Shown here in pieces: positions 1-20,428 of a stretch of 64,000 bases of DNA (within the stretch, counting starts at the first letter, position 1; each line of letters starts with the position of its first letter). The notes below the pieces were generated by a model, which saw nothing but the letters and a program-made list of their open reading frames with translations, was not told the DNA's origin and ran no database searches. Origin of the DNA: Toxonevra muliebris (lineage: Eukaryota; Arthropoda; Insecta; Diptera; Pallopteridae); the NCBI GenBank assembly GCA_963691655.1, contig OY829328.1:14710704-14774703 (forward strand), written 5' to 3'. The translations under genes were made by a program, and so were the position numbers.

Positions 1-3000
1 AAAATAGACATGCGCAATTTAAGTTTCAGTGAAAATGTTGTTGTTGCTATAAGCTTTTTATTTAATGAAATTGTTGTTGCTGTTGATGTTTATATTGTTT
101 TTATTTCTTCTGCTTCTGCTGTTGCTACTGCAGTTATTGTTGTTGTTTTTATCGTTGTTGCTGTAGCTGTTTTTGCTACAATTGATGTTTTTATTATAAA
201 AAGCTTTCGTTGTTGTTGTTTTTTTCACTATTTTTTTTCTAATCGAATTGTTGTTGTGGTATATATGTAGCTGTTAATGCTAAAAAACAAAATTTAATAA
301 TTTCACATTCACTCTTCTCCTTTATGTTTAATTATTTTATTAAATGCTCCCACATTTTTTTATTATTTCGCTTGTTACTCTTCCCTTTATTTCCTCTTTT
401 CCTTCCTCTTCCATTTGTGTTGTTTTGTGTTTCGGTTTTTTTTCTTTCCCTATTTATTATTACCTACAAAAATTATTATTATGAGATTTGTTGTTGCTTT
501 TTTCTACACATGTACCTACTAAGTAATTGCAAACGCGCATTTTAGCAGTTTCCCCTTGTTCTGTTGCCTACTCTCCCTCATCTCCTCACTATGCAACGTT
601 TTTTTTCTGTTGTTGGCTCAATTCCCCCCACATTCAGTGATGTAATACTATCGATGAAAGCATAAAATGTTGGTGCGAAATTTTTGCCACATTGTGAGAA
701 ACGAATAAAATAGCAGATTTAAATTTTTTCCTGTTTTTTATTTCTTGATTAAAATGGACCCAACGGTTTGATATTCTACCTTCACCGCATCCCGTATTTG
801 TTGCATGATGGTTTTAATTGGCTAACGGTAATAACAAGGTGTGACAATTATAAACATAAATGCATGCAGAGTCAAGTCGGTTTCGCCACACCCATTTTAC
901 ATATGTAGACCCGATAATGCGATAACTCGACCTCGAACCGAATACCTTCACTAGCATTTCACATAAATCAGGATTCATTACGGCCAGCCAAGATCTACAT
1001 GTTCCTGTCGTTCAATTTAAATTTTTCCGCAGTCTTAAAAGAAAATTTGATCGATTTTTGATTTTTCTGGCATATGGTTGGCGAGTTTAATATTTCTCAC
1101 TGAATCGTTTAATAATGTATACATATGAATATTTAAAACTTGCTCAGCGTCAGAACCTGTCACGTGAATATGGGGTAACACTTGAAATAGCCATAACTAA
1201 TTACTTAGTAACAGTAGAATATAAATTTATTATAAATCAAGCGTCGGGGTTCGGTACATGACGTCAGCAGTATTGCCAAACGTGTAGTTTCCTTTACATT
1301 GATGTGCTCCATTCGATTATGTACTATTATGTAGTTTATCAAGAGCAAAGAGTTTTCCACAACAATTTTTTTAAGATAACAAAATTATTTTTCTTTTTTA
1401 GAATTGCCTAATACCACATTTAAAAAATCTTCCAAACATAGCAGGTTTTTTGACAAACTTTCATAGGCGCTATTTGAGGTGGGGGTCGTGCTCCAGATTT
1501 TCTACACTTGCCTGTAAAAGGTTGAAAGCATATTAATAACACTATGCGATAATTTGGCATCTCACAAAATCAAATGGCGAGTAAAGAACTTTTTAAGTGT
1601 TAGTCCGGATGGCTAAACTCGTCCTCTCATAAAAAAAGGTTAAACTTAGGTACTTTTGATCTGCACTATTTGAATAATTTTTTGGTGAATATTTCCTTCG
1701 AAGAAAACACATGTGTTTTTTCTAAAGGTTAATCCTGTATAAGATATTATTTGAAAAAGACGAAATTTTTATATTTTAAGCTGGTGGAGTATTTTTTTAT
1801 TCATGTTTATGGTAATAAACTTTTTCTTATATTCAAAATATAGTGATTAAGAAAAAATATTTTGTGTTGGTCCCTCAACAACAAAACAGTGGGCTTCTAT
1901 TGCATAAATTCCAGACGTAAAAAAGATCTTAAGTGCAGGAGCGTAATTAGCAATACCGAATTACCCTTGCATAGTTATTCATTCGACATTTGAAATTTAC
2001 TGGTGCACTGTAAAGTCAAGCGGCAGGTCACAGTGATCGTGACCGATGTGGCATTGACATATTAAAACAGTTAACAATTATTGAATGCTTTTCATATTAT
2101 TTAGTTTTATTTCAATTTGTATTTTTTAGAACCGCAGTAATAATAAATTGCAAATCACCGCTGGTAACAGTGGATGTCATAATAACAAACACAGCTTTCC
2201 CACTTCACTCACTGCCACGTGCTTAAAAAACAAAAACAAAACAGTTTATTAACACTTTAGTTTTTCTAAGGTAACTTTTCTATGGGAATTATAGATTTAG
2301 TATCTTCACAAAATAAAGTGAACCAGTCATCGCAAACTAGTTATTAGTTTATATATAACATAAGTGCTATAGTGGCCACACTACATTTCATAAAGTGGCA
2401 TGATTTTATTCTTGAGTTGTGATTTTTTTTCTTTAAACCATAAATCTACAATTTCGTCCTAATAAAAAATTAAACAATTATGTATATTTTTCTAATTAAA
2501 GGAAGAACCCTGAAGCAGTAGTGAAACTGATAAACTGAAACAATGAAACAGTTTGTGTGTTGATTTAATTCAAAATGTATAAAAAAATATATTTTACAAA
2601 AGTGAAAAACAAACAAACAAAACTTTTGGTATATTGCGTTTAAAATTTAAAACGCAAAAATGTGAGCAAAATTTCTTACTCGCACCCGCACCACTGCCCA
2701 TCCACCCCTGTTCACCACAGCCTTTTTTTTTAGTGGGGGAAAAATACTAACACACACAAATGAAAATATGCCAAAATACAAAATTTACCACAAAATAAAT
2801 AAAAAATATTTAATGTGTGTTTTTATTTGGCACATGTGGATATATATACATATGAATGTATATCTGCTCTCATACATATATATGTATGTACTTAAATTTG
2901 TATTTATGTGATTGTGCAAATCGAGAGAAATGTTATTACTAAAATCCCAAAAACTGTATGTATTATTAAACTAAGTTAAAATAATTTTTAACTTTGATTT

Positions 3001-6000
3001 ATATTGGTCAGAAATAAAGACGTGGTTGACATATTTAGAATCATATTTTACTCAAGTATACCATTGCTTTTGATATCTACTGATTAAAAATAAACAAATG
3101 GGGGAGAGAGAGCAAACGTGAATAATCAAGGAGCTGATCTTTATTACTTTACTATTAACCAATTGCAAATCGAATTCGGTGTTTTAAAAAAATTGCAAAA
3201 TGTAACTACGCATTCCATTTTCATTCATTTTCTGCAGCCTTATTTGTCTTGTGAGATCAATATATATTACTAATGTAAATAAATATAACTAAATGGGATG
3301 TTTTATATAGTTGAGTGTATGCAGTTGAGGGTTGGGTTTTACCATCAGAACCGTCACAGCCTTTTTAAAATACTTTTAATTAAGTATGACTACAGAAAAG
3401 CGGACCACGAATTCGTTACTCATTTAGGCAAGAAATTTTGGCTTCTTTTGACGAGTTTTATTATTTCAAGATTTATTTTGGGAATAGGATATGTTTGTGA
3501 AAATAACCATTTGATTATGAATTAGTATGCACTCTTCTTGATGAACTCTCATCTCTTTGGCCACGGGTTTCTATTCCCGGCTAGGATATATAATCTAATA
3601 TATCTTCTTAACTTTAATTCTTTTATGATCAACACAATGCTTTGCATTTTTAGGATTATCCTATGATTCAAAAGACAAAAACAGATAGCATAGTTTCCTA
3701 CTAACTGCGGTAACTAATTTTGTCGAATAAACGATCTGATATTAATAGCAGTGTTATGAGCTTTTATCATTAAATAATTAATTTTAAGCTCCCACTTGAT
3801 AACTTGTTTTTGTTTTTTTTTTTTGGTTAGTCATGATTTTTACAAATAACAAAAACTATCCACAGTATATTTTGTAAACAGAAAAAGAGTACAAAAATGC
3901 GGGACTCTACTGCTTTTGTCAATGCAATGTTGAAATCGTGCCTAACCCAAGTATCTACTTATTTCCGTAAGATTTTTGACATTGATCGAAGACTCGCAGC
4001 AGAATTATGAGATATTGAACAATGAAATCAACAGCAGTTTTTCTTAATTAACCTTCGGGCAAGACCCCTATTATCAAAAAAAAACATTTCCTATGAAATC
4101 GGAACTTTGGTTCTTGGACCTTTTGGACTTTCCATCAAGTTCATAAATTTAAAGCTCACAACAAAATCCTCCTTTTTCTGGTCTGCCCTTAAATCATACA
4201 TTTAATTTGATCTTACATTTCGGAGATTTGTTTGAAAAGGAGATTATAAACCAAAAACTTGTTATTTTCCAATGTAAATTAAACAATTTACAAAATATTT
4301 ATAAAACAAAGTTCTTTTGGAACCAAAATTAAAGAAAAAGAGAATACAAAAGCTGAGAGCCACGAAAGAGCATATGATCTTCAAAAGAGTACGGTTGGTA
4401 AGCCTAATTCAGAGTTAAAAGCAAAAACTTCTCGCGTACACATGAATTTATCAAAGTATAATTGTGCAACAGCCAAAATTGTTTTTTAATTACAAAGTTA
4501 AATGTTTTGCTAGTAAGGTAAATTGTCGGAATTGTTTATTCGCACACACACATGCACTTAAATTAAAGGTGGCTGACATATTTCAAACGAAATTACATTC
4601 TCGAAAATAAAAAGTATTTCCCATAAAGTTATTCCCCATATTATTAAATTAAGGCAAAAAATTGTTGACATTTTTAAATGCAGTTAGAAAAAAAGAAACC
4701 ATGGCAAAAAACGGAAGTAAATATCTTCGAATTGAAAATGTTTAGAAAAGAACTAAAAAAAATCGAAAAAGACTAGGAAGCAGCGAAAGAACACAAGCCA
4801 ACACAGTTGAGCAAATGATAAAAACGTGAGAGGAAAAAAGATTTGGCGCGCCGTGCACGACGACGCAATTGATAACGAACACGCGGTGAGTGCAGATGTA
4901 AAAGGGGGCCGGGAAAAATTAGTAGTTTGTTGTAAATTAAATTATTTTTGCTGTAAAGCTTTTAAAAGACTATTTTTAAAATTGTAATCCATTTTGTTGT
5001 TATTGTGTATGCGGCAACAATAACAACAAAAATTTCCATTATAAAAAAGACAAAACAACCAAATCACATTGGTGCAGTATTAAAAATTAAAAATACATTT
5101 CTAAAAACAAATTATAAATAATACTTTCGAAATGAATCGTTACTTTGCTCACTCTTTGCACGCAACTACCAAATTGTTACAATTTTTATTTGCTTTGGTC
5201 AGATTTGACTAGATTTTACTTTATTTCAGTTTTCCTTTTAGGCAAATTTGCTTTTCTAATTTTTCTATTTTTTAATGCGAAACAAAACGATTGAGTCAAT
5301 ACGCTAAATACTTTGAAAACCCAATTTCAGCGTAAATATAATAAATAAATTTGTAGCTAAATGGTTGAGTAAATGATGTATGCGAAATGCGAAGCAAACT
5401 GAACGCGCTGAGTGTACGAGGAGGGCGGGTAGGAGTAGTATTTTCAGTACAGTGTACTTTAGTCACCCAGAAATATTTATTTCAAATCGAAACGTAACGA
5501 AATGAAACCACGAGCGATTGTTAATTTGAATATGTATTTTAAAGTTTCTTCTTATTTTGTGTGGTTGATTTGATTTTCAAATCTTCGATATTCAAATTGT
5601 CGGAGGAGCCCAATAGAGCCGTCTGCTTATCACAAAATTCATACACTTACACCAACAGACATACACGTTTCACGACGACTATTTGGACGACGACGAAATT
5701 CAAAGTTTTTTTAATTCAATTTGTAAATACAAATTTTAAAAAATTTAATTATTTCCACACAATTTTCACAATGAAGATTTTCACGAGGAGAATAGCGAAC
5801 TTTCGTTTCTTTCTATATCATTCTTTTCTACTAGTGTTCAGAAATCTGTAAGAACTTTTTTTTTCGATTTTCGAAATTTAAACGACGGGCTGTTTAGCGG
5901 CGATTTTGTCTTAAGAGTCGAACATATGACGAACAACTGACGATGAACCGAAGACGTTTGCTGTGCGAAAACCCCCATCCTCTACACACACACACACCCC

Positions 6001-7019
6001 CATACATATGCACCTATTAGAAATCTAAAGAAAACTTAAATCACACACACACATATCGGCAACAGCAGCTAGCAATATCAGCGGCGCGAAAAACAACAAC
6101 AATTGGCGCAATCATCGCACCACTTAAGAAAGATTGGTTCACCAAGAAGGGGGGAAAGAGTGAGTAGTGATTACCGAATGTGTACATTTGAAGGTGTGTG
6201 TGTGTATGTGTAATATACTCATATAGCTAGAGTATTTTCAATGAGTTTGCAAAGAGCGCACGTAAGCGCTATACTATACTAGTACATGATATAAAAAAGA
6301 GCGTTCGCTAACACTAGCAAGATTCTTCATAACTTGAGCAAAGAATTGCCACTGCGTTGCTGCCAATCGATAGTATATCTACGAAGAATCAAAACCTCAT
6401 ATTCATTCACAGCAAACAATAAGCCATCAACATGACGTAAATAAAGAGCAAAGCAATAGTTTTCTTTGAAGAGAAAAACGAATTAAAGAAATATTAAAGT
6501 AAAGGCGAGAACACGCGCGAATTCTCCTACCTTGACAAAAATCACGCCAACTAAAAATCAAAAAAAAAAAAAAAAACGAAGAAAACTTGCACATACAAAC
6601 ACGTACGTCCAAACATCTTATATAAAAAAACATCTCTCGATCCTCTTTTATGATTGGTGTACGATGTACACTCCACTAGTTTTTAAAAGAGCAACTTCCC
6701 ATTATTGCCAAAGATTTACACAGTCATGTTTGAATAATTTTTTTTTTTTGAAAGTAGAAATGATGTCAGCAGGGGTGATTCTTATTGGAATAACGATATT
6801 TTATAGAGCGTTGTATTATTTCTATGAATAAGAAAACAAAAAATGAGAATAAAAATCAGTCTCTTAAACAAAATTTGTACATAAAGAAGCTATTGACTAG
6901 CTCCAGGTGTATGCACACACTAGTGCAGGCGACAGCCGAAAACTTAACCTAGACCCTCAACGGATTGTTATGCCAGATGCTAGTAGTGTTAACTAGTGGA
7001 GGTTATACAACCATAGTTT
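1..7019. other. Non-coding AT-rich stretch, no gene supported
   Basis: I see no protein gene here; the open frames are short and lack family resemblance. Positions 36-290 are runs of TTG triplets (CAA on the other strand), which open a frame by composition only. Around 2815-2900 there are TATATA/CATATATA simple repeats. Two GC-richer, 5'-leader-like stretches end in good plus-strand splice donors: one ends at 4885 (GTGAGT follows) and one, about 5880-6157, ends just before GTGAGT at 6158. They could be untranslated first exons of a gene not in this window, or chance. A weak SINE-like fragment lies near 6935-7000. Confidence 0.5.
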
Positions 7020-7585
7020 TACACAATAACTAAAAAAACTGTTTCCATAAAGTAACATTGTTGGGATACAAGTAAATAGCCAAGAATGGCGTCAAATCGA
7101 AAAGTAATAGCACAGAAAACTTTTAACTCATCTACATGAACACAACGGAGACACAATTTTTGGAATCAGATAATATCTTTATGCTCCAAAAGGGTTTCGA
7201 AAGTTCCGAAACTTTGACCGTAAACTCCAATTTTTTTTTAATTTTCAGCTCAAAACTTTTTCAAACTCCACAGCTTTGTTATTGCTTCTTACAAATACAA
7301 AACGAATTTTCCAAATCGGATAATGTTCATTTGTGTCAGAAGATTTTCAAGGTTTAGAAGCTTCGACCATAACTTATACCTGTCATTTAATTTTTACTAA
7401 TTTTTTCGAAACTTTTGAGACCATTTTGGAACCTGAGGATCTGATTTCAAAAATAGTTTTTCCCTGTGTTCGTCCAACTGAGTAAAAAATCTTCTGCACT
7501 GTTATTTTTCCATCTGACGCCATTCTGGGTATTTATCGTGTTCCAAAAATTTTCCTTTATGAGAATAGTATTTTGAGTCACTGTA
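7020..7585. mobile_element. Tc1/mariner-like MITE with long inverted ends
   Basis: About 125 bp at each end are inverted copies of each other at roughly 75% identity. The right end, read inward on the minus strand, starts TACAGTGACTCAAAATACTA; the left end starts TACACAATAACTAAA. Both arms share the block AATGGCGTCA followed by a GAAAA-rich tract. A TA dinucleotide at each edge fits the TA target of the Tc1/mariner superfamily. The 300 bp between the arms has no intact transposase. The class is inferred from ends and target only. Confidence 0.65.
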
Positions 7586-10500
7586 TATATCATTTTTAAT
7601 TTGAACTTTTAGTGCTGGCTGAGTTACAGAATGGAATGAAGAATATGTAGGTAATTTTCAAATAGTTGAATTTGGCAAATAAAATCACCTTCTTAGATCC
7701 ACCACTATTAAAAACATCTCTTGTGGCTCAACCACCCACTGAGTGCCAGAGTCGAGCTTTGCGCTCTACTTGAACGAGGGTTATCTATAGTTATGTTTTG
7801 AAAAACACTGTTTTTTTGCGAAAAAAAAACTTCCTTCTCCCCTTGGATCCGCTAGTGTTCACAATAATAGGAAAGAAAATATCATGATATGTAGCTCACG
7901 CTCTTTAAAACTACAGTTCGTATTTCCATTGTTTTTCACTGCACAACAACTCATTCGAGCCTAGGCCGTTCATTTCGTCTGCAGCAAAATTTTTAATTAT
8001 GCAAAATTCGGTCGATTGGGATTTTATATATAGCGACTTTAGTTTTGTAGAATATTATGTTTGGCAGCTACCGCAGTTTCTTCTGAAAATTCTCCCATTA
8101 TCGGTGAAGTGAGCTCTAAAAAGTCTTACCCTAACCAGATACATGCTTCCTAAGATGTGGATATAAGAGGAACCCCACCCATTTAAATTACCCAGGTACT
8201 TGCTGCTGAGTGTTTTATTATTAGCTTAATAGTAGTTCTCCAAGGCGTCTGTTTCAAATATTTAATTTGTACACTGACAAGTAAAAAAAAAAACTTGCGT
8301 TCCTATGCGAAATTGCAACATTGAAACTATCATAGTTCACAAGATATACAGTAGTTCTAAGTGTTTTAATTGTAGTGCCTACTTCTCAAATACCGCCAAA
8401 ACTGTAGATAAGAGGTTTTGACAGGATCAAAGTAAAGTTTGGTAATTGAAATTTTACAGGAGGCGGAAAATGAAAATAGCTCTTTGATTTTTGCAAACAT
8501 TAAAATTACGTTTTAAACTAAATATAAAATATAATCTGTAAATTCATACTAAAAACTTGAATATTCTATTTCTAATATATATATTACATAAACAAACATA
8601 GATATTAATTTTCTTGATACGCATCCGCAGCATTCAAGTTCAATGCTCATACTTATTTATTATTCATTGCCATCGTTTAGGTGCATTATTTCATATGCTG
8701 AATGCCATGCCGGCCGGCGAGTACATTGTAAAAAATATTCTTGCTGCGGCATATCAATGAATCAATGTTAAAGAGAAGTGAATGTGAAAGAGAAACGTTA
8801 CGCTCTTTATAATTTGTGTATGAGTTATTACTTTTATGATTTCACTTTTTATCGTGTCAAAATTAAATAAAAACTAAAAAAGAATTTTCTAGCAGTGAGT
8901 GTGTACTCTATAATCGGTATATTTGTAGAAGTAGAGTAGAGCCTATATCGTTTTGTGTGGGAAAACGGGTTTAAGGTAATTTATTATAAATATGTATAAC
9001 GTATTTACTGATAAATCTGCTAAATTTCACTTACGTATGTATGTATATAGGTATGCCTATAAACTTGTACATTTGGGTGTAGAGTGAATCTCATGTTAAA
9101 TTTCCTTCGAATTTGTTATCAGTTGAATGCTCAAGTATTTTTGATTGTGTGGGGAAATTCCGTACAAAAAATTCCGTGCAAGAATTAAAAACCACAAAAA
9201 AAGAAATCCATAACTAAATATAATTATTTTAATAAATCTTTTATAATTTTAATAACTTATATTTACTTTCGATTTATTAAAATGTAACTGCAATATTAAC
9301 AAAAGGTCAGCTTATAACATAAGTTACATAAAAATTTCATATAAAAAAAAAGAAAAAGTTAATCGTCTTGTTATATAAAGGATTTTCCAATAAGCATTTT
9401 TAAATAAAACGCAAGATATTTGAAATATCGTCAAGTTCTTTATTACAAATGAGGATGTCCATAACAAAACGCAATAATTCCACCTAAACGATTTTTTGGA
9501 TAAACGAATAAATTTAATTAAAGTCAGTAGGATAAATATTTTTTTAAAAACAGTTGTTATGGTATAATAGTTCACTAAGAACAATACAAATAATAATAAA
9601 TTAATTTTTAAGTTATTTAGATAACAAATTTGAAAATATTTCGTTTTGGTCCGTCACATAGTATTTATTTCATTTTGTTATAAATCCTCTGTAGATGTTG
9701 CATTTTGATTTTAGAATTATGGTTTTTGCTTTGAATTAAATTGTTCAAAGTTTAAAAAGTTAAAATTTTGTTTCATTTTGATTTTCTGTTTATTTGATAT
9801 GTCATGAAAAGTTGTTGTTTTGATGTTTTCATTGACTTTTCACTAATATCTCGAATTTGCTTATTGCATAGACATGGAAATATTTCATTTTGGTCTGAAC
9901 CAATATTTTTGGTGATGAATTACAGTTAAATTATTGACGTTTGGTATGGTCTATAATAATGGTTACATAGATTTTAATATGTAGAATTGAATTCAGTCAA
10001 AAAACGGAAAACTTAAAAAGTGGAAAAATTTTATGAATGTTCAATTTCACTTTTATAGATGTGAATATAAAAAAGTTCTTAAAAATAAATTTTTTACCTT
10101 AACAATCCAAATTTTTATTTCATTTTTTAATGTAAATTTTCCATCAAATTTCTTAAGTTTTTTTTTTTCAAAATATTGAAAAATTAAGTATTCTTTTTTG
10201 TACATTAAAAAAATTTATGTACTTTTGAAAATATCAAAACTGGGAATTTTAAAATTTTGATGGAAAAAAAAACATAAAATGAGTGAAACCATGTCTAAGA
10301 CTTTCTTTTAGTATATCGTATACACTTCCGCCTATCAAGATGTAATAAAACGTTCTTCAGTTTTTTCCAACTTCTTAAAATAAATCATTTTGAAAAGTTA
10401 GATAAACACTATGTTTTGGCTTTTTTATGAACACTCTTTTGTTTAATCCTAAAAGTATGCAAACCCTTCAAAACATGTAAACAATTAAAAAAAAAAAAAT

Positions 10501-13500
10501 GAAAAGTTTCAGCTTTAAAAAAAAAACAACAATTTCCGTGAAACTATTGGTCGGACTTGTAAAAGAAATGACAGACTTTTTTAAAAAAAGAAGGGAATTA
10601 AACCAAGTAAATTTATTTAAAATCTGTTCAGGTGTTCAGCGAAATGACGAAAAACATTATTTCAAATCTAATTTGCGGCAAAACTACAAGCGAAGTCACT
10701 TTTTATAGATCCAGTGATGCCTCCATGCACCACATGTGGGTTTGTTGCCGTCCAATAGCGCATGTTCTGCTTGTTGACAAAGTCGACCGAAAATTGTCGC
10801 TAACGTTGTTAAAGTTGCGAACACCGACTCCGAATTTTGGTAATAAATTTTGATTATTTATAAACGATGTTCGTTTGAAGGAAAACCCTTTACTTAGTTT
10901 CCTTGGAGTCCTTAACAAAAAAGTTTAGCTTGAAACCAAAAGAGTTTTCAATAACGCACAGGAAAAAATTAGCCTCCATAGTCTATCGTATACATATTTA
11001 AACCTAAATGCGTTAAACAATTTGCTAAATTTAGTAGGTACGTTTTTTTTTTAGTTGCATCATAAACTTAATAAGTGGGTGTATATTGAGAGATTTGTCC
11101 ACCTTTTCTACATTATTTTCTTTACTATATTACAGAATGCGTCATTAACACTTTTTTTTTTTTTTTGTAATTGTAAAAAAATATATTTAACAATTCATAC
11201 AGTGACTTACTTACTGGACAACTCTTATCGTATACACCATTTGATATGCAATTATTATCATGCCTTTTTAATGGCAATAAGGTCAACATATATACGACAC
11301 CAAAAGTACCAGCCTATTTATGTAGGTATATAAAGGGTAAAGCCAACGGTTACAGGATTATAATATATGTCAAATTATTAAGAAATGAAATTAATAACTT
11401 GTTTTTTCCCTTATTTTTTAGCTCAGGAAAACCAGTAAACCACCACAAGTAATACAAAAAAAAGAACTTGGAATTAGTAGAAAGGCAGGACGGGCTTCAG
11501 CTCCCTAATTACTCTTGAAATAATATCAATCAATTAAACATATGTATGAAGTTCAGATATGAAGTACAAACTTTTCTATAAAACACTTGTTGCTATCAGT
11601 TTTTAATTATTTTTTCTTTACAGAACATTAATAATTAAGATAGTGTGAAATTTTATCGCTTAGTTCTGGCAAGTTAATATATTTTGACGCTTACCAACAA
11701 GAAATATTTTTATCATACCTGATAAAAGTACACTACGAATACCACTTTCAATAAGACAATAACAAATATTACCAAAATTTTGTAGGCTGGAAAAACGTAG
11801 ATATTTTAATTCCTTCATTTATCCTCAAAATCTTTGGCTTTTTTTATGTACAAGTAATTGTCACTTATGCAGGAAGAGAAATGGTAAATTCGCTCTGAAA
11901 GAAAAATAAATAAACTTTCTTATGAAAACAATATTTCTTTATTTTGAATCAATTTTATTTGGATCTTTTTCACCGAAATTCAGAAATTGCTGTGCCTAAA
12001 AATATACAAACATTTTTTTTTTTCATTTCAATTTATTGGCAAGAATTTTACAACCTATACTGAAAAAATGCATCCGACATAGTGCGGTTTGTAGAAAGTA
12101 AGCGAACTCTCTTCTCGTACAGTACGACCATCAAATTTTTAAAATTTGATATGACGGCTTGAACAGCTTAGAATCGGATCAAAAGAAAAAAGATTTATTG
12201 CCTAGCATTGAGAGAAAAGGGCTAAATTCACAAACAAAGAGCACAACAGACAAGCAGATTTTACTCTAAACTGGATAATAACCTATATGGTAGACAGTGC
12301 GAAACGATCTAATGTGGATAATAATATTAAATGGGTTTCACATAAATGTAAAAAAAAATTTGCTCACTTTGTAATAGTGAAAAAATTGAAAGAATTCCGC
12401 GTTTTCTAGGCACATGCCCAATATTAAAAGAATTCAAGCTTATTATTTATTTATTTTGAAAAACCAACACTAGAAGGAGAGGAAGTTATTGAAATTTTAA
12501 ATGGTAAAAACAAAAATTGGAATTTAGAAAGATGCTAATAGATGAATTCATTTTGTTAATATTAATCTATGTATATTTCATCCATATAGTTAAGAGAGAT
12601 AATTGTATTTATATTTCGAAGGCCTTTCAGCAGACAACTTAAGGTCAATACTTATTGTTTAGATTTTTTTTAAGTTCAATAAAAACATATTTACTACTAC
12701 TATTATTAATTACGATAGACTTGATTATTTGAAAGAACTTATCGTATTTTTGAAGTTCTGCGTGGGGAGTGAGTTTTTTACTTAAAGTTTTTGAGAAAAG
12801 TGTTTTGCTCTAGGCTTAAGCACTGCGGTGAAAATTGTGATCACATTTACCGGAAACCTTACTCGAGTCTTCTAGAATTCGAATGGTCACGGATGAGAGC
12901 GATCTCCAGCCAACCAACCGCATAATTCATAATAAAAAGGCGCGACTTTCAAACGTAAAAGCGAACGACCACTCAAGTCAGGTCACTAGCAGACGAATAA
13001 ATAATTTTCAAAACAGTATGACTATATAACAGTTGACAGTTGATCCGAACACGGGCAGTGTGAAACATTAAATATTACTTCAGCAAAACTATTCAGAAAT
13101 TACAAAACTCGGTTGTCGATGTTAGAGATGTTAGGGACAGTTTGACTTTATTGTTGTGTTTTTTAGTTGTAGTCGTCATTATTCTGGTGCATCAATTTTG
13201 GAAATATATCCTGGTGTTTTTATCAACCAATTGACCCATCTGTAAAATATTTTTATCAATCTAGTCACATCTTAGCACTAGGAGCCAACGTATTTGCCAT
13301 TTCGATGAAAACCACCCATATGCTAAATGCCGTGCTGCAGATGTCTGTCCCAGGTATCCGAAATGTAATTTGCATATGAATCATTTGATGAACAAGGTAC
13401 ATGAATATTTTATAGTGTGGTACATATTCAAGGTAATTTATTTACCAATTAAATTTTAAGCAATTTCAGATGAAATTAATTTCTAACAGTTCAACTATGC

Positions 13501-13806
13501 AGAGTTCTTAACTCGATTAAGAATAGAAGATTTATTCTCTAATTGCTCTGTACCAATTCCTTTCTGTTAACCCACAAATTCTTAGTACTTGGTGCAACAC
13601 TATCCTTCTTAATACTTTATTAAGATATTATTTATTTAATACAAATAGTTATTTATGTGCATATGAAGGCATTTATGAACTTATCATCTATCATTAGTAG
13701 TTTAATTTATAAATTAGTATTCAATTTATGTAAGTATCTAATGTAAAAAAAAATTAGATGTAAAAAAAGTTAAAATATATATCAATTCATCGTAATATTA
13801 ATAACA
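7586..13806. other. Non-coding AT-rich stretch downstream of cn
   Basis: No gene is supported. Open frames such as those near 9324-9584 and 11055-11452 are AT-driven and have no recognisable domain. A short perfect palindrome (ATCAAATTT..AAATTTGAT) lies near 12131-12152. At about 12870-13010 there is a promoter-like arrangement: TTCTAGAA at 12872-12879, an AT-rich TATA-like run at 12928-12937 and an A-rich leader. The rightmost few hundred bases should hold the cn 3' UTR; TTTATT at 13631-13636 is a minus-strand AATAAA signal. Confidence 0.5.
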
Positions 13807-19299
<5,493 letters not shown>

Positions 19300-20428
19300 T
19301 GTGTTCTTTCTTTGTCACGAAATTTTTTAAGTAAATAATTTAACACTTTTTCTTTTATAATCTTCTGAAAAAATATCGCTTGTAACTTATCGCGACAAGA
19401 GATGAAAACGTAATGAATGAATCTCACAGAACGTCTGCCTGATTAAATGAGAGCTACACATTCATGTGGTTTTATTTTGTTTTTTTTAAACAATCGCAAA
19501 ATGTGACAACAATAACAACTAAAATATACATATTTAAAAAACCGACATAGATTAAACCTCGCACCCTCAATTGCACTCGCAGTGTCATATGTACAGTGGT
19601 ATATGTACAAATCTACACACATAGATATTTATCCATCTGCCTAGCTAGGTAGCCATTTACTCCATGTATCTGCACACACCTAAGAAACCATACAAATGCT
19701 GTAGTATAACAAGTTTATTTATTAATTATTCTGATATGTTAAATGCATTTACACATGACTATATGCACTGCATGTATTCCATTTATTTAGTTTGAGCTGT
19801 TCTGAACAGAAGAAGCACACAATGGCTAGAGTAACTATTGTTTTTCGTTTTGCGAATTCAAATACCTAATTTTGAACTAATGACCTACTCCTTTATTTAT
19901 ATACCTATAATAGTACGAGCACAAAATATATTTCCTTTCAATTGGCGCTGATTCTTTGTGCCTTAAGCTTGTGCCCACATGCGCCAAAAAATGTGGTGGT
20001 CCGTGCTCGCACATACCTTGCCGTTGCCAGGTATATCCTCTTCCTATTATAGACAGCTATCAGGTCTCTATTTAAGGAACGATATAAGAAAGTAATGTCT
20101 TGACTTTAAACGGAGGAGCGTAAGCTTTCTCATTTCAGAGACAATGTGAGGCCTGGGAAAAGTTAATTCAGCTTCAGGTAGGCTCTTAATAAATAACAAT
20201 TGGGATCCCTAAAGTCGTGAAGTTGGGGACTGTAAATCCTTCTGGCGCCAGCATTTTTAAAAAGAGCAAGTGATGTAGAAAACCATAAAATATCTATTAG
20301 AGATGACAATCCCGGGATCCCGAAATCCTGGGATTGAAAAAAAAAAAATCCCGGTATTTTCGGTATTCTTATGTAACTTAAAAAAATTATTGGAATTCAA
20401 AGATTTTGTTGTTTTATATAATCTTCAT
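19300..20428. other. cn 5' flank, no gene
   Basis: It should hold the cn promoter and 5' UTR (minus strand, reading leftward into 19299). I see no convincing TATA box or initiator and no open frame worth calling. Near 20308-20365 there are palindromic CCCGGGAT / CCCGGTATTT sequences that may be the edge of an old transposon. Confidence 0.5.

Noticed and set aside
10..270. 86-codon open frame rich in valine
   Set aside because: Made of TTG/GTT triplet repeats; composition alone keeps it open and no domain or start context supports it.
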